Shown: positions 42,951 to 50,466 of the stretch, in pieces
How positions within the stretch are numbered: the stretch's first letter is position 1
Layout: the number at the start of each line of letters is the position of its first letter
DNA from: Candidatus Gastranaerophilales bacterium
Lineage (GTDB): Bacteria > Cyanobacteriota > Vampirovibrionia > Gastranaerophilales > Gastranaerophilaceae
Assembly: GCA_944323255.1 (NCBI GenBank)
Contig: CALURU010000006.1
Location: forward strand, 1 to 64,000
Length of the DNA stretch: 64,000 nt
Direction: 5' to 3'
Program-made: the position numbers and the translations under genes
The notes under the pieces: generated by a model
Database searches by the model: none
Told to the model about the DNA's origin: nothing
The model's input: only the letters and a program-made list of their open reading frames with translations

Positions 42951-43199
42951 CTACTTATTAGAATTACTTTCAAATTCTTCCCATCCCTTTACCAGATTAG
43001 AGGTTGTTGTTTGTAATGCTTCTGCAATTTTAAAAAATTTTGTCGTAGAAAGACCATAAGCTTTTCCGCTTTCTATTTTTTCCATATATTGCTTGCGTAA
43101 ACCTGATTTTGAAGCTAATTCGTCAATTGTTAATTCGTTTTTCTCTCTATAATATTTAATTCTTGCTCCTATAAATTCAAAAAATAGCTTTTTTCTCAT
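42951..43199 (-). CDS. XRE-family HTH regulator
   Basis: An 82-residue DNA-binding protein. The helix-turn-helix is ARIKYYREKNELTIDELASKSGLRKQYMEKIESG (about 11-44), followed by STTKFFKIAEAL. GAGG precedes the ATG. It is divergent from the DUF6471-like gene. The interval holds palindromic elements that may be its operators. Confidence 0.9.
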   Translation of the reverse strand: MRKKLFFEFIGARIKYYREKNELTIDELASKSGLRKQYMEKIESGKAYGLSTTKFFKIAEALQTTTSNLVKGWEEFESNSNK

Positions 43200-43256
43200 A
43201 ATTACCTCACATTATTAATAAATGTAAAATATAAACACACTAATCAGAGTTAAATT

Positions 43257-43270
43257 TCACTAATAAGTGA
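43257..43270. promoter_or_regulatory. Palindrome TCACTAATAAGTGA, candidate operator
   Basis: TCACT-AATA-AGTGA inverted repeat between divergent XRE and DUF6471-like genes, near a TATAAT (43320-43325). Related half-sites (ACACTAATCA near 43237, ACACTTATTTGTCA near 43290) flank it. Suits a small XRE dimer site. Confidence 0.4.
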
Positions 43271-43332
43271 TTTAATTATATATCTTGTACACTTATTTGT
43301 CAACATTTTCATGTATTAGTATAATTATTAAC

Positions 43333-43554
43333 ATGAGTATGAAAGCCAGAGAACAAATAAAATCGTTATTAGCGGCAAAAAATATTAAAATGAAGGAACT
43401 TTGCAAGTTATTATCCGAGGAAATGGGAAAAAATTATAGTTCCAATAATCTTTCAAATAAACTTATTAGAGGTAGTATAACATACAACGAAGTTTTACTT
43501 ATAGCGGAAATTCTGGGGTACAAAATAACTTTTGTTGATACTGAAGATATATAG
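43333..43554 (+). CDS. DUF6471-like HTH protein
   Basis: A 73-residue protein that looks like the DUF6471 family: LLAAKNIKMKELCKLLSEE, YSSNNLSNKLIRGSITYNEVL, then IAEILGYKITFV. It probably has a helix-turn-helix fold of the Cro type. Start at 43333 or 43339, with TATAAT ending 7 nt before 43333. The family commonly sits in accessory gene sets. Confidence 0.75.
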   Translation: MSMKAREQIKSLLAAKNIKMKELCKLLSEEMGKNYSSNNLSNKLIRGSITYNEVLLIAEILGYKITFVDTEDI

Positions 43555-43592
43555 ATTAAGAACAATATTGCCCGAATCACAACAAAGATCTA

Positions 43593-43621
43593 TTGACAAC
43601 TTATAAAAAATAGTAAATAAT
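43593..43621 (+). promoter_or_regulatory. Promoter of predicted antisense RNA
   Basis: Consensus -35 TTGACA (43593-43598), 17-nt spacer, -10 AATAAT (43616-43621). Transcription would begin near 43628 at GTAGGGC. Confidence 0.6.
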
Positions 43622-43627
43622 AAAAAA

Positions 43628-43682
43628 GTAGGGCGAGAGCCTTTAAAAATAAGCAGGCTTAAAGACTCTTCTTCGCACCCTA
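43628..43682 (-). terminator. Terminator of toxin-like peptide mRNA
   Basis: On the minus strand GTAGGGTGCGA ... TCTCGCCCTAC forms the outer stem, with GAGTCTTTAA ... TTTAAAGGCTC within, followed by TTTTTT. The stop codon TAG starts at its 5' arm. Confidence 0.75.
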
Positions 43683-43749
43683 CGATTGAATTAATAGTTT
43701 TAATGCTACTATTGTGATTGAAGTTGCTAATAGTAGCATTATTATTTTG
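43628..43749 (+). ncRNA. Predicted antisense RNA (antitoxin candidate)
   Basis: About 120 nt beginning at GTAGGGCGAGAGCC, running antisense to the 3' half of the peptide mRNA, and ending at a terminator inside the peptide ORF: a perfect 12-bp stem (43702-43713 with 43729-43740), then ATTATTTT. It parallels the locus at 23.2 kb. Confidence 0.55.
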
Positions 43750-43757
43750 TCAATCAT
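43680..43757 (-). CDS. Hydrophobic 25-aa peptide, type I toxin-like
   Basis: A 25-residue peptide with a single membrane-spanning helix (MIDKIIMLLLATSITIVALK, ending LLIQS). AAAGGAGG lies 9 nt before the ATG. The 5' leader starts near GTAGGGC (43829-43823), which pairs perfectly with GCCCTAC at the 3' end (43634-43628), and also contains a TTAGCA/TGCTAA hairpin. The stop codon is the first base of the terminator stem. A larger frame of 92 residues exists but does not fit the ribosome-binding site. Toxin role inferred from architecture. Confidence 0.6.
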   Translation of the reverse strand: MIDKIIMLLLATSITIVALKLLIQS

Positions 43758-43931
43758 AGCTATTCGCCTCCTTTCGTCCAATTTCCTCGAGAATGTGTGT
43801 GACGAAGTTAGCATAGTGCTAAGCCCTACAATAATTAAATTAACATAGCTTTTATTTTTAGTAAATATATTAAATAAATGAATAAATGTATATGTGCTGA
43901 TTAAGTATATTTGTTTGACAATTATAAAAAT

Positions 43932-43955
43932 GGGGCGGGGTGCTTTGCACCCCGC
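43932..43955. terminator. GC-rich terminator after pepA
   Basis: Hairpin GGCGGGGTGC/GCACCCCGCC with a small loop (TTT). A short AT-rich tract follows on both sides. It probably terminates pepA on the minus strand. Confidence 0.7.
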
Positions 43956-43977
43956 CATTATTCTTAATAGTTTGTAA

Positions 43978-45378
43978 TTATTGTTCCAAAATGTAATTTA
44001 AAAGTGTTCTTACACCTGCGCCGGTCGCACCTTTGATAAATTCTTTCTGAGGTTTATCAAGGAAAGCAGTACCCGCAATATCAATGTGAGCCCATTTTAC
44101 ATCTTTTACGAACTTTTGCAGGAAAACGCCGGCAATTGATGCGCCGCCCCAGCGTGCACCGGTATTTTTCATATCCGCAATGTCGCTTTTGAGACTGTCA
44201 AAATATTCTTCCCATAAAGGAAGCTCCCAGTATCTTTCACCGTTTCTTTCCGCAGTGGCAATAAGATTTTTGACCAAGCCTTCATCATTACCCATAATAC
44301 CTGCCGCATTTGTGCCTAAAGCTACCATGCAGGCGCCTGTAAGTGTTGCAAGATCAATTACTTCATCAACACCGAGTTCGCAGGCATAACAGAGCGCATC
44401 GGCAAGAGTCAGCCTGCCTTCTGCATCAGTATTATCAACTTCAATAGTCTTTCCGTTCATTGCGGTTAAGATATCCCCCGGCTTGTAAGCTGAACAGCCC
44501 GGCATGTTTTCGCAAGCCGCAATGATACCGTGAACTTCCACCTGCGGATGAAATTCTCGTAAGATGCTCATTACGCCTAAAACACAAGCTGCGGCAGACA
44601 TATCATCTTTCATTGTAAGCATGGATGAAGGCGGTTTGATATCCAATCCACCGCTATCAAAGGTTATACCTTTACCGATTATGGCGATTTTCTTTTTAGG
44701 GTTGTCAACCTGATATTTCATATGGATGAATTTAGGTTCTTGAGCGCTTCCTCTTGATACGGCAAGGAATGCCCCCATACCCATTTTTTCGCACTCTTCT
44801 TTGTTGTATATTTTTGTGTCCAGACCAAAATCACACGCAATGTTAGCAAGCTCTGTCGGGGTAGCAAATTGAGCCGGCTCATTTGCAAGATTTCTTGCAA
44901 ATGTCATAGCTGCGGCAATTTTTTCTGCTTTTTTTACGATATCAGCGTTAGCCTGAACGTAAACTTCCTGAACCTTGTTGTCTTTCTTTTCCGATTTATA
45001 TTTATCAAAAGCATAATCTGCAATAAATGCTCCCATTGCGAATTGTTCCGAATAATCAAATTCAATTCCGTTGAGAGAGAAGGAAACTTTTTTAGCCTCC
45101 ATTTGCATACATTTCTTGATTGCTTTTGCAACAGCTTCTCTCATTTTATTCGGGTTAAACTCTGCTCTCTTTCCTAATCCAAGGACAAGAACTTTTTTGT
45201 AAATTTCTTGACCGTATGTCGGAAGAAGGTATGTTTCGCCGAATTTACCTTTAAAATTATCCTGCTCAACAGCGTATTTGTTAGCAAGATCATTTGTTGT
45301 ATTTTCTTCTTCAAACTTGTTTACCACAAGAATGTCGGATTCAATACTTTTTGCATCCTGAACAACTTTGATTTCCAT
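43978..45378 (-). CDS. pepA: Leucyl aminopeptidase (M17)
   Basis: Cytosolic Zn/Mn aminopeptidase, 466 residues, slightly shorter than E. coli PepA (503). Metal and catalytic residues: K236 and D241 in IIGKGITFDSGG, D259 region in TMKDDMSAAA, and D318/E320 in the signature NTDAEGRLTLADAL. The N-terminal regulatory macro-like domain is short. AAGGAG lies 9-10 nt before the ATG. Monocistronic. Confidence 0.96.
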   Translation of the reverse strand: MEIKVVQDAKSIESDILVVNKFEEENTTNDLANKYAVEQDNFKGKFGETYLLPTYGQEIYKKVLVLGLGKRAEFNPNKMREAVAKAIKKCMQMEAKKVSFSLNGIEFDYSEQFAMGAFIADYAFDKYKSEKKDNKVQEVYVQANADIVKKAEKIAAAMTFARNLANEPAQFATPTELANIACDFGLDTKIYNKEECEKMGMGAFLAVSRGSAQEPKFIHMKYQVDNPKKKIAIIGKGITFDSGGLDIKPPSSMLTMKDDMSAAACVLGVMSILREFHPQVEVHGIIAACENMPGCSAYKPGDILTAMNGKTIEVDNTDAEGRLTLADALCYACELGVDEVIDLATLTGACMVALGTNAAGIMGNDEGLVKNLIATAERNGERYWELPLWEEYFDSLKSDIADMKNTGARWGGASIAGVFLQKFVKDVKWAHIDIAGTAFLDKPQKEFIKGATGAGVRTLLNYILEQ

Positions 45379-45501
45379 ATATCAAAACTCCTTTCTTATT
45401 CTAGTATTGTATATAATTTGAATTTTGTTTTAAATACGCTAATTAGATTATTATAACAAAGTATTTGACATTGAATTTTGTTTGAATTAATATAAATTCT
45501 G

Positions 45502-45530
45502 TTGACAGCCGGGGGTAAATAGACTATAAA
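45502..45530 (+). promoter_or_regulatory. Consensus promoter upstream of tRNA-Val
   Basis: -35 TTGACA (45502-45507), 17-nt spacer, -10 TATAAA (45525-45530). It precedes the duplicated tRNA 5' end and the intact tRNA-Val. Confidence 0.7.
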
Positions 45531-45566
45531 GTCTGGTTCCGCCAAAAGGGTGCAAACCCAAGTGAT

Positions 45567-45732
45567 AAAAGAATACAGGTGCGGGCGTTTAGCTCAGTTG
45601 CCCAGCGAGGCGGCAAGGCTAGAAGCATAAGCAAAAGGTTTAGGAGGTTGAGCCGAGCGGTTCTAAGATACGGACGCTCTACCAACTGAACAAATGACAA
45701 AAGAATACAGGTGCGGGCGTTTAGCTCAGTTG
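45567..45732 (+). repeat. 132-bp direct duplication of tRNA-Val 5' end
   Basis: A 34-nt stretch (AAAAGAATACAGGTGCGGGCG... through TTTAGCTCAGTTG) occurs at 45567-45600 and again at 45699-45732, exactly 132 nt apart. The second is the start of the intact tRNA. Between them, GAGCCGAGCGGTTCTAAG resembles a tRNA-Leu/Ser D-arm, and GCTCTACCAACTGAAC is a reverse-complement copy of the tRNA D-arm. Confidence 0.85.
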
Positions 45733-45790
45733 GTAGAGCGTCTCCCTTACAAGGAGAGGGTCAGAAGTTCGAGTCTTCTAACGCCCACCA
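45715..45790 (+). tRNA. tRNA-Val(TAC)
   Basis: 76 nt including encoded CCA. The acceptor GGGCGTT pairs with AACGCCC. The D-arm is GCTCAGTTGGTAGAGC. The anticodon stem is TCTCC/GGAGA with loop CTTACAA, anticodon TAC (45748-45750). The T-arm GAAGTTCGAGTCTTC is fully paired. A hairpin terminator follows at 45795-45826. Confidence 0.96.
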
Positions 45791-45794
45791 TTTA

Positions 45795-45826
45795 AAAAGA
45801 AGTCATTAAGACTTCTTTTTTTATTG
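45795..45826 (+). terminator. tRNA-Val terminator
   Basis: AAAAAGAAGTC-ATTAA-GACTTCTTTTTTT hairpin directly after the CCA end. Confidence 0.88.
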
Positions 45827-45938
45827 TCAAAATGGGGCTTTTCGACTCTGCACTTGTTCAAACAAGGCAGACACCAAAAACAACCAATCACCAAAACGCA
45901 ATAATAACGAGAGTCTTAGAAGTTTGAGCACAATTTTA

Positions 45939-46166
45939 TTATTTTTTGTCGTCAAAATTGTTGTTATATAAGGCTTTTGAGGCAAAATTAGAAAAATTTT
46001 GTTCATATTCTTTTTGCTCTTTTTTCGTTTTAAACTTTTTAGCCTCTTGCTTTGCTGATAATTTCATTAAACATAAAATTAAATCACAAATGGCTTTTGC
46101 TCTTTCTTCCTCTGTTGGGTTTGAATTGTCAAATTTAACAATAAAATTTGGTTTCTTTGTTGTCAT
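45939..46166 (-). CDS. Unknown 75-aa protein
   Basis: Not recognised. A charged, Lys/Glu/Gln-rich protein (MTTKKPNFIVKFDNSNPTEE...KFKTKKEQKEYEQNF...). AAGGGAG lies 8 nt before the ATG at 46166. It is near the tRNA-Val locus, in very AT-rich accessory DNA, and divergent from the 46231 gene. Confidence 0.65.
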   Translation of the reverse strand: MTTKKPNFIVKFDNSNPTEEERAKAICDLILCLMKLSAKQEAKKFKTKKEQKEYEQNFSNFASKALYNNNFDDKK

Positions 46167-46230
46167 AATGTTCTCCCTTCTTTTAAACAGAAAATTATTT
46201 GTTCTATAATAGGGATAATGAAAGGAAACC

Positions 46231-47046
46231 ATGTTTAATTTTTATTTAAATAATAATTCAAAAGATTGGCTTGATATAGTTGGTATTGTTGGACAAATAT
46301 TGGTTCCTATTATTGTTTTAATAATTTCTATTTTATACACAAATTCAAGAAACAATAACTTAGATAAACAATTTACACAACAATTAAAACAACAAAAAGA
46401 ACAATGGCTAAGTGATGAATTTATAAAAAATGAAGCAAGAAAAATTATAGAATTTAGAGATATATGCTTTAAGTCATGTGATTCTGCTATTTGGCTGATA
46501 AATACTTTATTTTCAGCTCAATATTTACATGGCTTTTATATGGATGAAAATAATAAATATTTATTAATGGACACAATAAATATGCATTATAAAGAGGCAA
46601 AAAAAATTCCCGATTTTTATTTTAAAAATCAAATGATATTTAAGAAATATGGAATTGGAGCAGAGATTGAGTATATTTCTATGATATTAGAAATAGTTGC
46701 GGTTAGTTTAAAAAATTCTAGTGATTTAATATATAGTTTATTTAAAGAAAATGAGCAAATAAAAGAATATAGACATAATAAATATAAAGAATTAATTGAT
46801 TTTCTTGTAACAGGATTGGATTTACAATTTTCCATTATAGAAAATTCGTTTAGCGATGAAAATATAAAAAACGAAATTATAAATTTGAATTTTGATGAAA
46901 AATTGAATAAATACAAAAATTTTATTATTTCAAAAATAATTGGTTTGGAGTTTGCGTTAGAAAAACTAACCTTAATTGATTATGAAAATATTCCAGTTAC
47001 TCTAAAAAGTATATCTAAAAGAACAATTCCTGATTCATTAATTTAG
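46231..47046 (+). CDS. Unknown membrane-anchored accessory protein
   Basis: A 271-residue protein with one N-terminal transmembrane helix (LDIVGIVGQILVPIIVLIISILY, about 14-36), then a coiled coil (NNLDKQFTQQLKQQKEQW) and a helical cytoplasmic or periplasmic body. Codon use is extremely A/T-rich (Asn, Lys, Ile), unlike the housekeeping neighbours, which suggests recent acquisition. AAAGGA precedes the ATG. No family is recognised. A defence-type accessory role is possible but unproven. Confidence 0.7.
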   Translation: MFNFYLNNNSKDWLDIVGIVGQILVPIIVLIISILYTNSRNNNLDKQFTQQLKQQKEQWLSDEFIKNEARKIIEFRDICFKSCDSAIWLINTLFSAQYLHGFYMDENNKYLLMDTINMHYKEAKKIPDFYFKNQMIFKKYGIGAEIEYISMILEIVAVSLKNSSDLIYSLFKENEQIKEYRHNKYKELIDFLVTGLDLQFSIIENSFSDENIKNEIINLNFDEKLNKYKNFIISKIIGLEFALEKLTLIDYENIPVTLKSISKRTIPDSLI

Positions 47047-47139
47047 ACTTAGTTAATCAACTTTTCTCAAATTTATACTATCAATCATTCTACCAAGTTC
47101 AAACATTTCAAAAGTACGGACTTTTTCAATAAATTTATT

Positions 47140-47215
47140 GATTATAAGTTCTAACTTTGTAACCTCTGCACCACCATTTCTAAAAAGAGCCGAAAAGGCT
47201 CTTTTTTAGTGGCTT
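47140..47215 (+). other. tRNA-3'-end-like remnant with terminator
   Basis: AAGTTCTAACTTTGTAACCTCTGCACCACCA followed by TTTCTAAAAAGAGCCGAAAAGGCTC and a T-run. Ends in CCACCA directly before a tRNA-style terminator. A parallel fragment lies at 48510-48572. Probably a broken tRNA 3' half or attachment-site remnant. Confidence 0.4.
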
Positions 47216-47274
47216 TTCGCTTGTGGTCTATGTTTGCAGATTTCGAGCATTTTGAAAGAAGTTTTTAAAAATCG

Positions 47275-47502
47275 CTAGAACTCTTTTGTATTGTCAGTTT
47301 TAGGGGTTCGAATCTCTTTAGATATTTTTTCTTTGGCTCTAAGAGCCTTCGCTAAAGCCTTTTCGGCATATTCCGGAATTTTTACTCCTTTGATTTTTGC
47401 TAAACTCTCAAAAAATTGTTGATAAAGAAATGCGGTTTCTTCTTCCGAATATTCTTTGTCGTCAAATGTGATTATTACGTTTACATCTTTTCTGATTTTC
47501 AT
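47275..47502 (-). CDS. Copy of unknown 83-aa protein
   Basis: A 75-residue near-identical copy of the 30626 product (MKIRKDVNVIITFDDKEYSEEE...). It ends with a TAG created right where the duplication stops (KTDNTKEF then stop), and its partner gene is missing. AAGGAGG precedes the ATG. It may still be expressed, but is likely a duplicated fragment. Confidence 0.65.
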   Translation of the reverse strand: MKIRKDVNVIITFDDKEYSEEETAFLYQQFFESLAKIKGVKIPEYAEKALAKALRAKEKISKEIRTPKTDNTKEF

Positions 47503-47722
47503 AATACCTCCTTTTATACTTGTTAGTTGACACTAAGCGTGCTGTCATCCCGAATTTTCTTCAATCATGCGGAGCAGTTAAGCGTAAAACCTACAAATTT
47601 TATTTACCCCTTTCGGGATCTTACCAGTTGGAAACAGAAACTTCAATTTGGTAAGACCCTGAAACGAGTTCAGGGTGACATTAATATAAATAAAATTCAT
47701 TTACCCCTCGGGATCTTACCAG
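47279..47722 (-). repeat. Copy B of 444-bp inverted duplication
   Basis: Reverse-complement copy of 30406-30849 with about a dozen substitutions and no indels. Confidence 0.9.
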
Positions 47723-47732
47723 CTTGGCGTGT

Positions 47733-47738
47733 TATAAT
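47733..47738 (+). promoter_or_regulatory. -10 TATAAT, 6 nt before GIY-YIG ATG
   Basis: Perfect TATAAT ending 6 nt before the start codon. Predicted leaderless start. Confidence 0.55.
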
Positions 47739-47744
47739 TAGTCT

Positions 47745-48035
47745 ATGAGCAAAACTTATGCTGTCTATATAATGACTAATTATTCTCAAACCTCTTTTTA
47801 TATAGGAGTTACAGGTAATTTGCAAAAAAGAGTTTGGGAGCATAAAAATAAAGTAGTTGATGGTTTTACGAAAAAATATAATGTTGACAGATTGGTATAT
47901 TATGAATTGACTGACTCTGTTGACGCAGCCCTAAATCGTGAAAAACAATTAAAGCGTTGGCATAGGGAGTGGAAGATAAACTTGATTAAGGAAATGAATC
48001 CGGAATTTAAAGATTTATCTTTAGCTTGGGAATAA
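47745..48035 (+). CDS. GIY-YIG domain protein
   Basis: A 96-residue single-domain GIY-YIG nuclease-like protein: AVYIMTNYSQTSFYIGVTGN (the two strands), KRVWEHKNK (Arg and His), and the C-terminal Glu/Asn (ALNREKQLKRWHREWK). The type found singly in many AT-rich genomes, of unknown target. It sits between the 444-bp duplication and a long repeat-rich gap, fitting a small mobile or selfish gene. Confidence 0.9.
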   Translation: MSKTYAVYIMTNYSQTSFYIGVTGNLQKRVWEHKNKVVDGFTKKYNVDRLVYYELTDSVDAALNREKQLKRWHREWKINLIKEMNPEFKDLSLAWE

Positions 48036-48500
48036 ATATTGTCATTCTTGTATATGTTACGTAATTCGGTGACAAAAATTTTGGTTCGCTTTGGCAAACA
48101 ATTCCCACAACTGTCCCGAATAAATTTAAAAATTCTGTCATTCTGAAAGTGCAGAAAAATTAATTTATTTAAAACGGTTAATTTTTCACACTGTTCAGAA
48201 TCTTACAAACCAGGTATTATATTTAGGTTTTGGTAAGATCCTGAACAGATTGAAAAACTACACTTTCGTTTGTTTTTCTAATCTTTCAGGATGACATTTT
48301 TGTTTATTGTCTCTTCTATATCCTCTTTGGAAACAATACATATATTTACTCATTTTTCAGCTTATTATACAAAATTATCTTGGACAGTAGTGCAAACAAT
48401 TCCAGAATGACAGCTAACTGATTGTTTAAATACTTGATAATATTCTAAAAGCAAGACTGTATCTGACTTTTTGAGTTCTTCAATCAACTCTTTTATACAG
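48036..48500. repeat. R1-like inverted repeat region
   Basis: No gene. Outer arms GTCATTCTGAAAG (48137) and CTTTCAGGATGAC (ending 48297) flank paired inner arms (GGTTAATTTTTCACACTGTTCAG, GGTTTTGGTAAGATCCTGAACAG). The rest is AT-rich and featureless. Confidence 0.65.
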
Positions 48501-48509
48501 GATAAAAAG

Positions 48510-48572
48510 TTCGAACTTCGCCGCTTTACCCCCACCATTTCTAAAAAGAGCCTTGAAAGGCTCTTTTTTAGT
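48510..48572 (+). other. Second tRNA-3'-end-like remnant with terminator
   Basis: AAGTTCGAACTTCGCCGCTTTACCCCCACCATTTCT then AAAAAGAGCC-TTGAAA-GGCTCTTTTTT. The GTTCGAAC and CCCACCA elements resemble a T-arm and acceptor end, but no full tRNA can be folded. Confidence 0.4.
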
Positions 48573-48625
48573 AGATTTTCCTGAACTTGTTCGAATGGTT
48601 TGAAGATTGTTGCATTACAGGGTTA

Positions 48626-49072
48626 TTATAAAATTTTCTTTAAATAAATCATATCTACCAGTTGTTTTCCATCTTCAAAAATTGGATGATCATAGTTATC
48701 TATAAAAAAATTTTGTATCCTATGGGTTTCTTGAAATCCACGTTTTTTATAGAATTCCAACGTTTTGGCATTTTCTCCTGTTCCGAGAACTAAATATTTA
48801 AAATGTATTTTATACTTATTACATACAAAGTCAATTAATGCAGATGCATAACCTCTATTTTGGTATTGTGGATATGTTGCAAGGTTTTTTATTTCAACAG
48901 TTTCATTATCTATTGTTATAATTGCACAAATAGAAATTAATACATTAGTCTCATATAACGCAAAAATAGTTGATTGTTCTATATATTTATTAATCATTTT
49001 TTTATCTTCATCACCGATTAACAAGAGTTCCATATAATCAATTCTATTTGTAGTTATTTCTTTAATTTGCAT
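48626..49072 (-). CDS. GNAT acetyltransferase
   Basis: A 148-residue GNAT protein. Acetyl-CoA-binding motif A reads NLATYPQYQNRGYASALIDFV (about 85-105, Q/R-x-x-G-x-A), then LGTGENAKTLEFYKKRGFQE. The substrate is unknown. A TATATT box ends 6 nt before the ATG on the minus strand, and no Shine-Dalgarno is seen. Divergent from a second GNAT gene. Confidence 0.92.
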   Translation of the reverse strand: MQIKEITTNRIDYMELLLIGDEDKKMINKYIEQSTIFALYETNVLISICAIITIDNETVEIKNLATYPQYQNRGYASALIDFVCNKYKIHFKYLVLGTGENAKTLEFYKKRGFQETHRIQNFFIDNYDHPIFEDGKQLVDMIYLKKIL

Positions 49073-49078
49073 AGATTA

Positions 49079-49084
49079 AATATA
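49079..49084 (-). promoter_or_regulatory. -10-like TATATT, 6 nt before GNAT ATG
   Basis: TATATT on the minus strand ends 6 nt before the start codon. Confidence 0.45.
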
Positions 49085-49172
49085 CCATAATTGGTACGAA
49101 ACTGTCATATATACTTGCAATGTGTATTTAAAATTACTATGTTAATAAAATTTTTATAGTAAAATCAATCTC

Positions 49173-49703
49173 ATGCAAAATGTATTTCTAAAAACCGAAA
49201 GACTAACTTTAAGATATATAACTCAAAATGATTTTGCAGAATTAAAAACAATGTTGCAAGATAAAGAAGTAATGTATGCCTGGGAGTATGATTTCACAGA
49301 TAAAGATGTTCAAGAATGGATTGAAAAAAACTTAGAATATTATAAAAAATATAATCTTGGATTTTTTATAATGTCTGAAAATAAATCAGGGAATGTAATA
49401 GGTCAAGCGGCATTAAAACAGGATATAATTGAAAATAATCAGTATTATGAAATTGGCTATATTTTAAAAAAAGAATACCGGCATAAAGGATATGCTGCAG
49501 AAGCCGCTAATGTTTTAAAAAATTATGCTTTTAACACTTTAAATTTAAACGAAGTTATTTTTGAAATTCGTCCAAACAATATCCCATCACTCAAAGTTGC
49601 AGAAAATCTGGGTGCAAAAATTTGCGGCGAATTTATAAAAAATGTCAGAAATAAGAAAATGCCTCATTTGATTTATAAATTATCTAAATCTGTTGAGGTT
49701 TAA
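49173..49703 (+). CDS. RimJ/RimL-type GNAT acetyltransferase
   Basis: A 176-residue acetyltransferase: LKTERLTLRYITQNDFAELK (start), EIGYILKKEYRHKGYAAEAA (CoA loop), FEIRPNNIPSLKVAENLGAK. Relatives acetylate N-terminal residues or amino-glycoside-like substrates. The exact substrate is unknown. A TAAAAT box lies 7 nt before the ATG. Confidence 0.93.
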   Translation: MQNVFLKTERLTLRYITQNDFAELKTMLQDKEVMYAWEYDFTDKDVQEWIEKNLEYYKKYNLGFFIMSENKSGNVIGQAALKQDIIENNQYYEIGYILKKEYRHKGYAAEAANVLKNYAFNTLNLNEVIFEIRPNNIPSLKVAENLGAKICGEFIKNVRNKKMPHLIYKLSKSVEV

Positions 49704-49935
49704 AACCGATATTATATGGTTTAATATATTTATATTCTTTTTTACTCATATACTTAATCCTTGTTTGCTTAATAATAGCATAAACAAAATTGAGAAAATT
49801 TTAGATTTAAGGTTGCCCGAAATACTCAAACCATCAGTACAATATAATCAAACTATGTTAGTCGATTTAGAAGTTTTAAAATTAATTATTGAAAATTCAT
49901 TAAACTTAAAATACAATTAATAAGAGGTGTGTAAA

Positions 49936-50388
49936 TTGGATCATTATACAAAATCTTTGCCATATGAGTTGGAATTAACATCAAGAGTCTTGCACGAAGC
50001 TGCACGATGCTTTTTTGAACAACATCAGTTTATAATATCTCAAGAAGAATTTATTATCTTGGACTGTCTGTATATGTACCCCGGTATTATTCAGATAGAA
50101 CTCGCCAAACTTATTATGAAAGGCAGAGCACACACCGGAAAGTTCTTAAAGTCTCTTGAACAAAAAGGACTTATTGAAAGAACGCCTAAAAATCAGGGTT
50201 CAAAAATTATCATCGAAAGTACTATTACCCAAAGAGGCTTAGAACTGTATAAAACAATAAGCGAAGCTCTTGACAGGCATATCAGTGAATCAAATACGTA
50301 TACGCAAATTGACGTTCAAGGGTTAATAAAAATATTAACATTAATCAGGGAAGATGCAATAAAAAAATTTAACATAAAATTCAACTAA
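49936..50388 (+). CDS. MarR-family regulator
   Basis: A 150-residue winged-helix regulator starting at a TTG (49936, LDHYTKSLPYELELTSRVLHEAAR), with AGAGG 8 nt upstream. The wHTH is IIQIELAKLIMKGRAHTGKFLKSLEQKGLIERT. It starts next to, and likely controls, the DHA2 exporter gene, the classic MarR-EmrAB arrangement. The earlier GTG at 49927 is less likely. Confidence 0.9.
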   Translation: MDHYTKSLPYELELTSRVLHEAARCFFEQHQFIISQEEFIILDCLYMYPGIIQIELAKLIMKGRAHTGKFLKSLEQKGLIERTPKNQGSKIIIESTITQRGLELYKTISEALDRHISESNTYTQIDVQGLIKILTLIREDAIKKFNIKFN

Positions 50389-50466
50389 ATGATGCTTGCA
50401 AATTCTAAGATTATGTGGTTTAATTTACGTGTTGATATTTCTACATGTGGTAAAAGGAAACATAGT

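Noticed and set aside
43680-43958. 92-aa frame enclosing the 25-aa peptide
   Set aside because: Upstream part lies in the leader and promoter; only the ATG at 43757 has a Shine-Dalgarno.
45567-45732. Second intact tRNA upstream of tRNA-Val
   Set aside because: Only the first 18 nt match; the rest cannot fold into a cloverleaf.
49693-49920. 75-aa frame between GNAT and MarR genes
   Set aside because: Overlaps the GNAT end, no ribosome-binding site and low-complexity N-terminus; the C-terminal part looks coding-like, so I call it undecided and leave it out.
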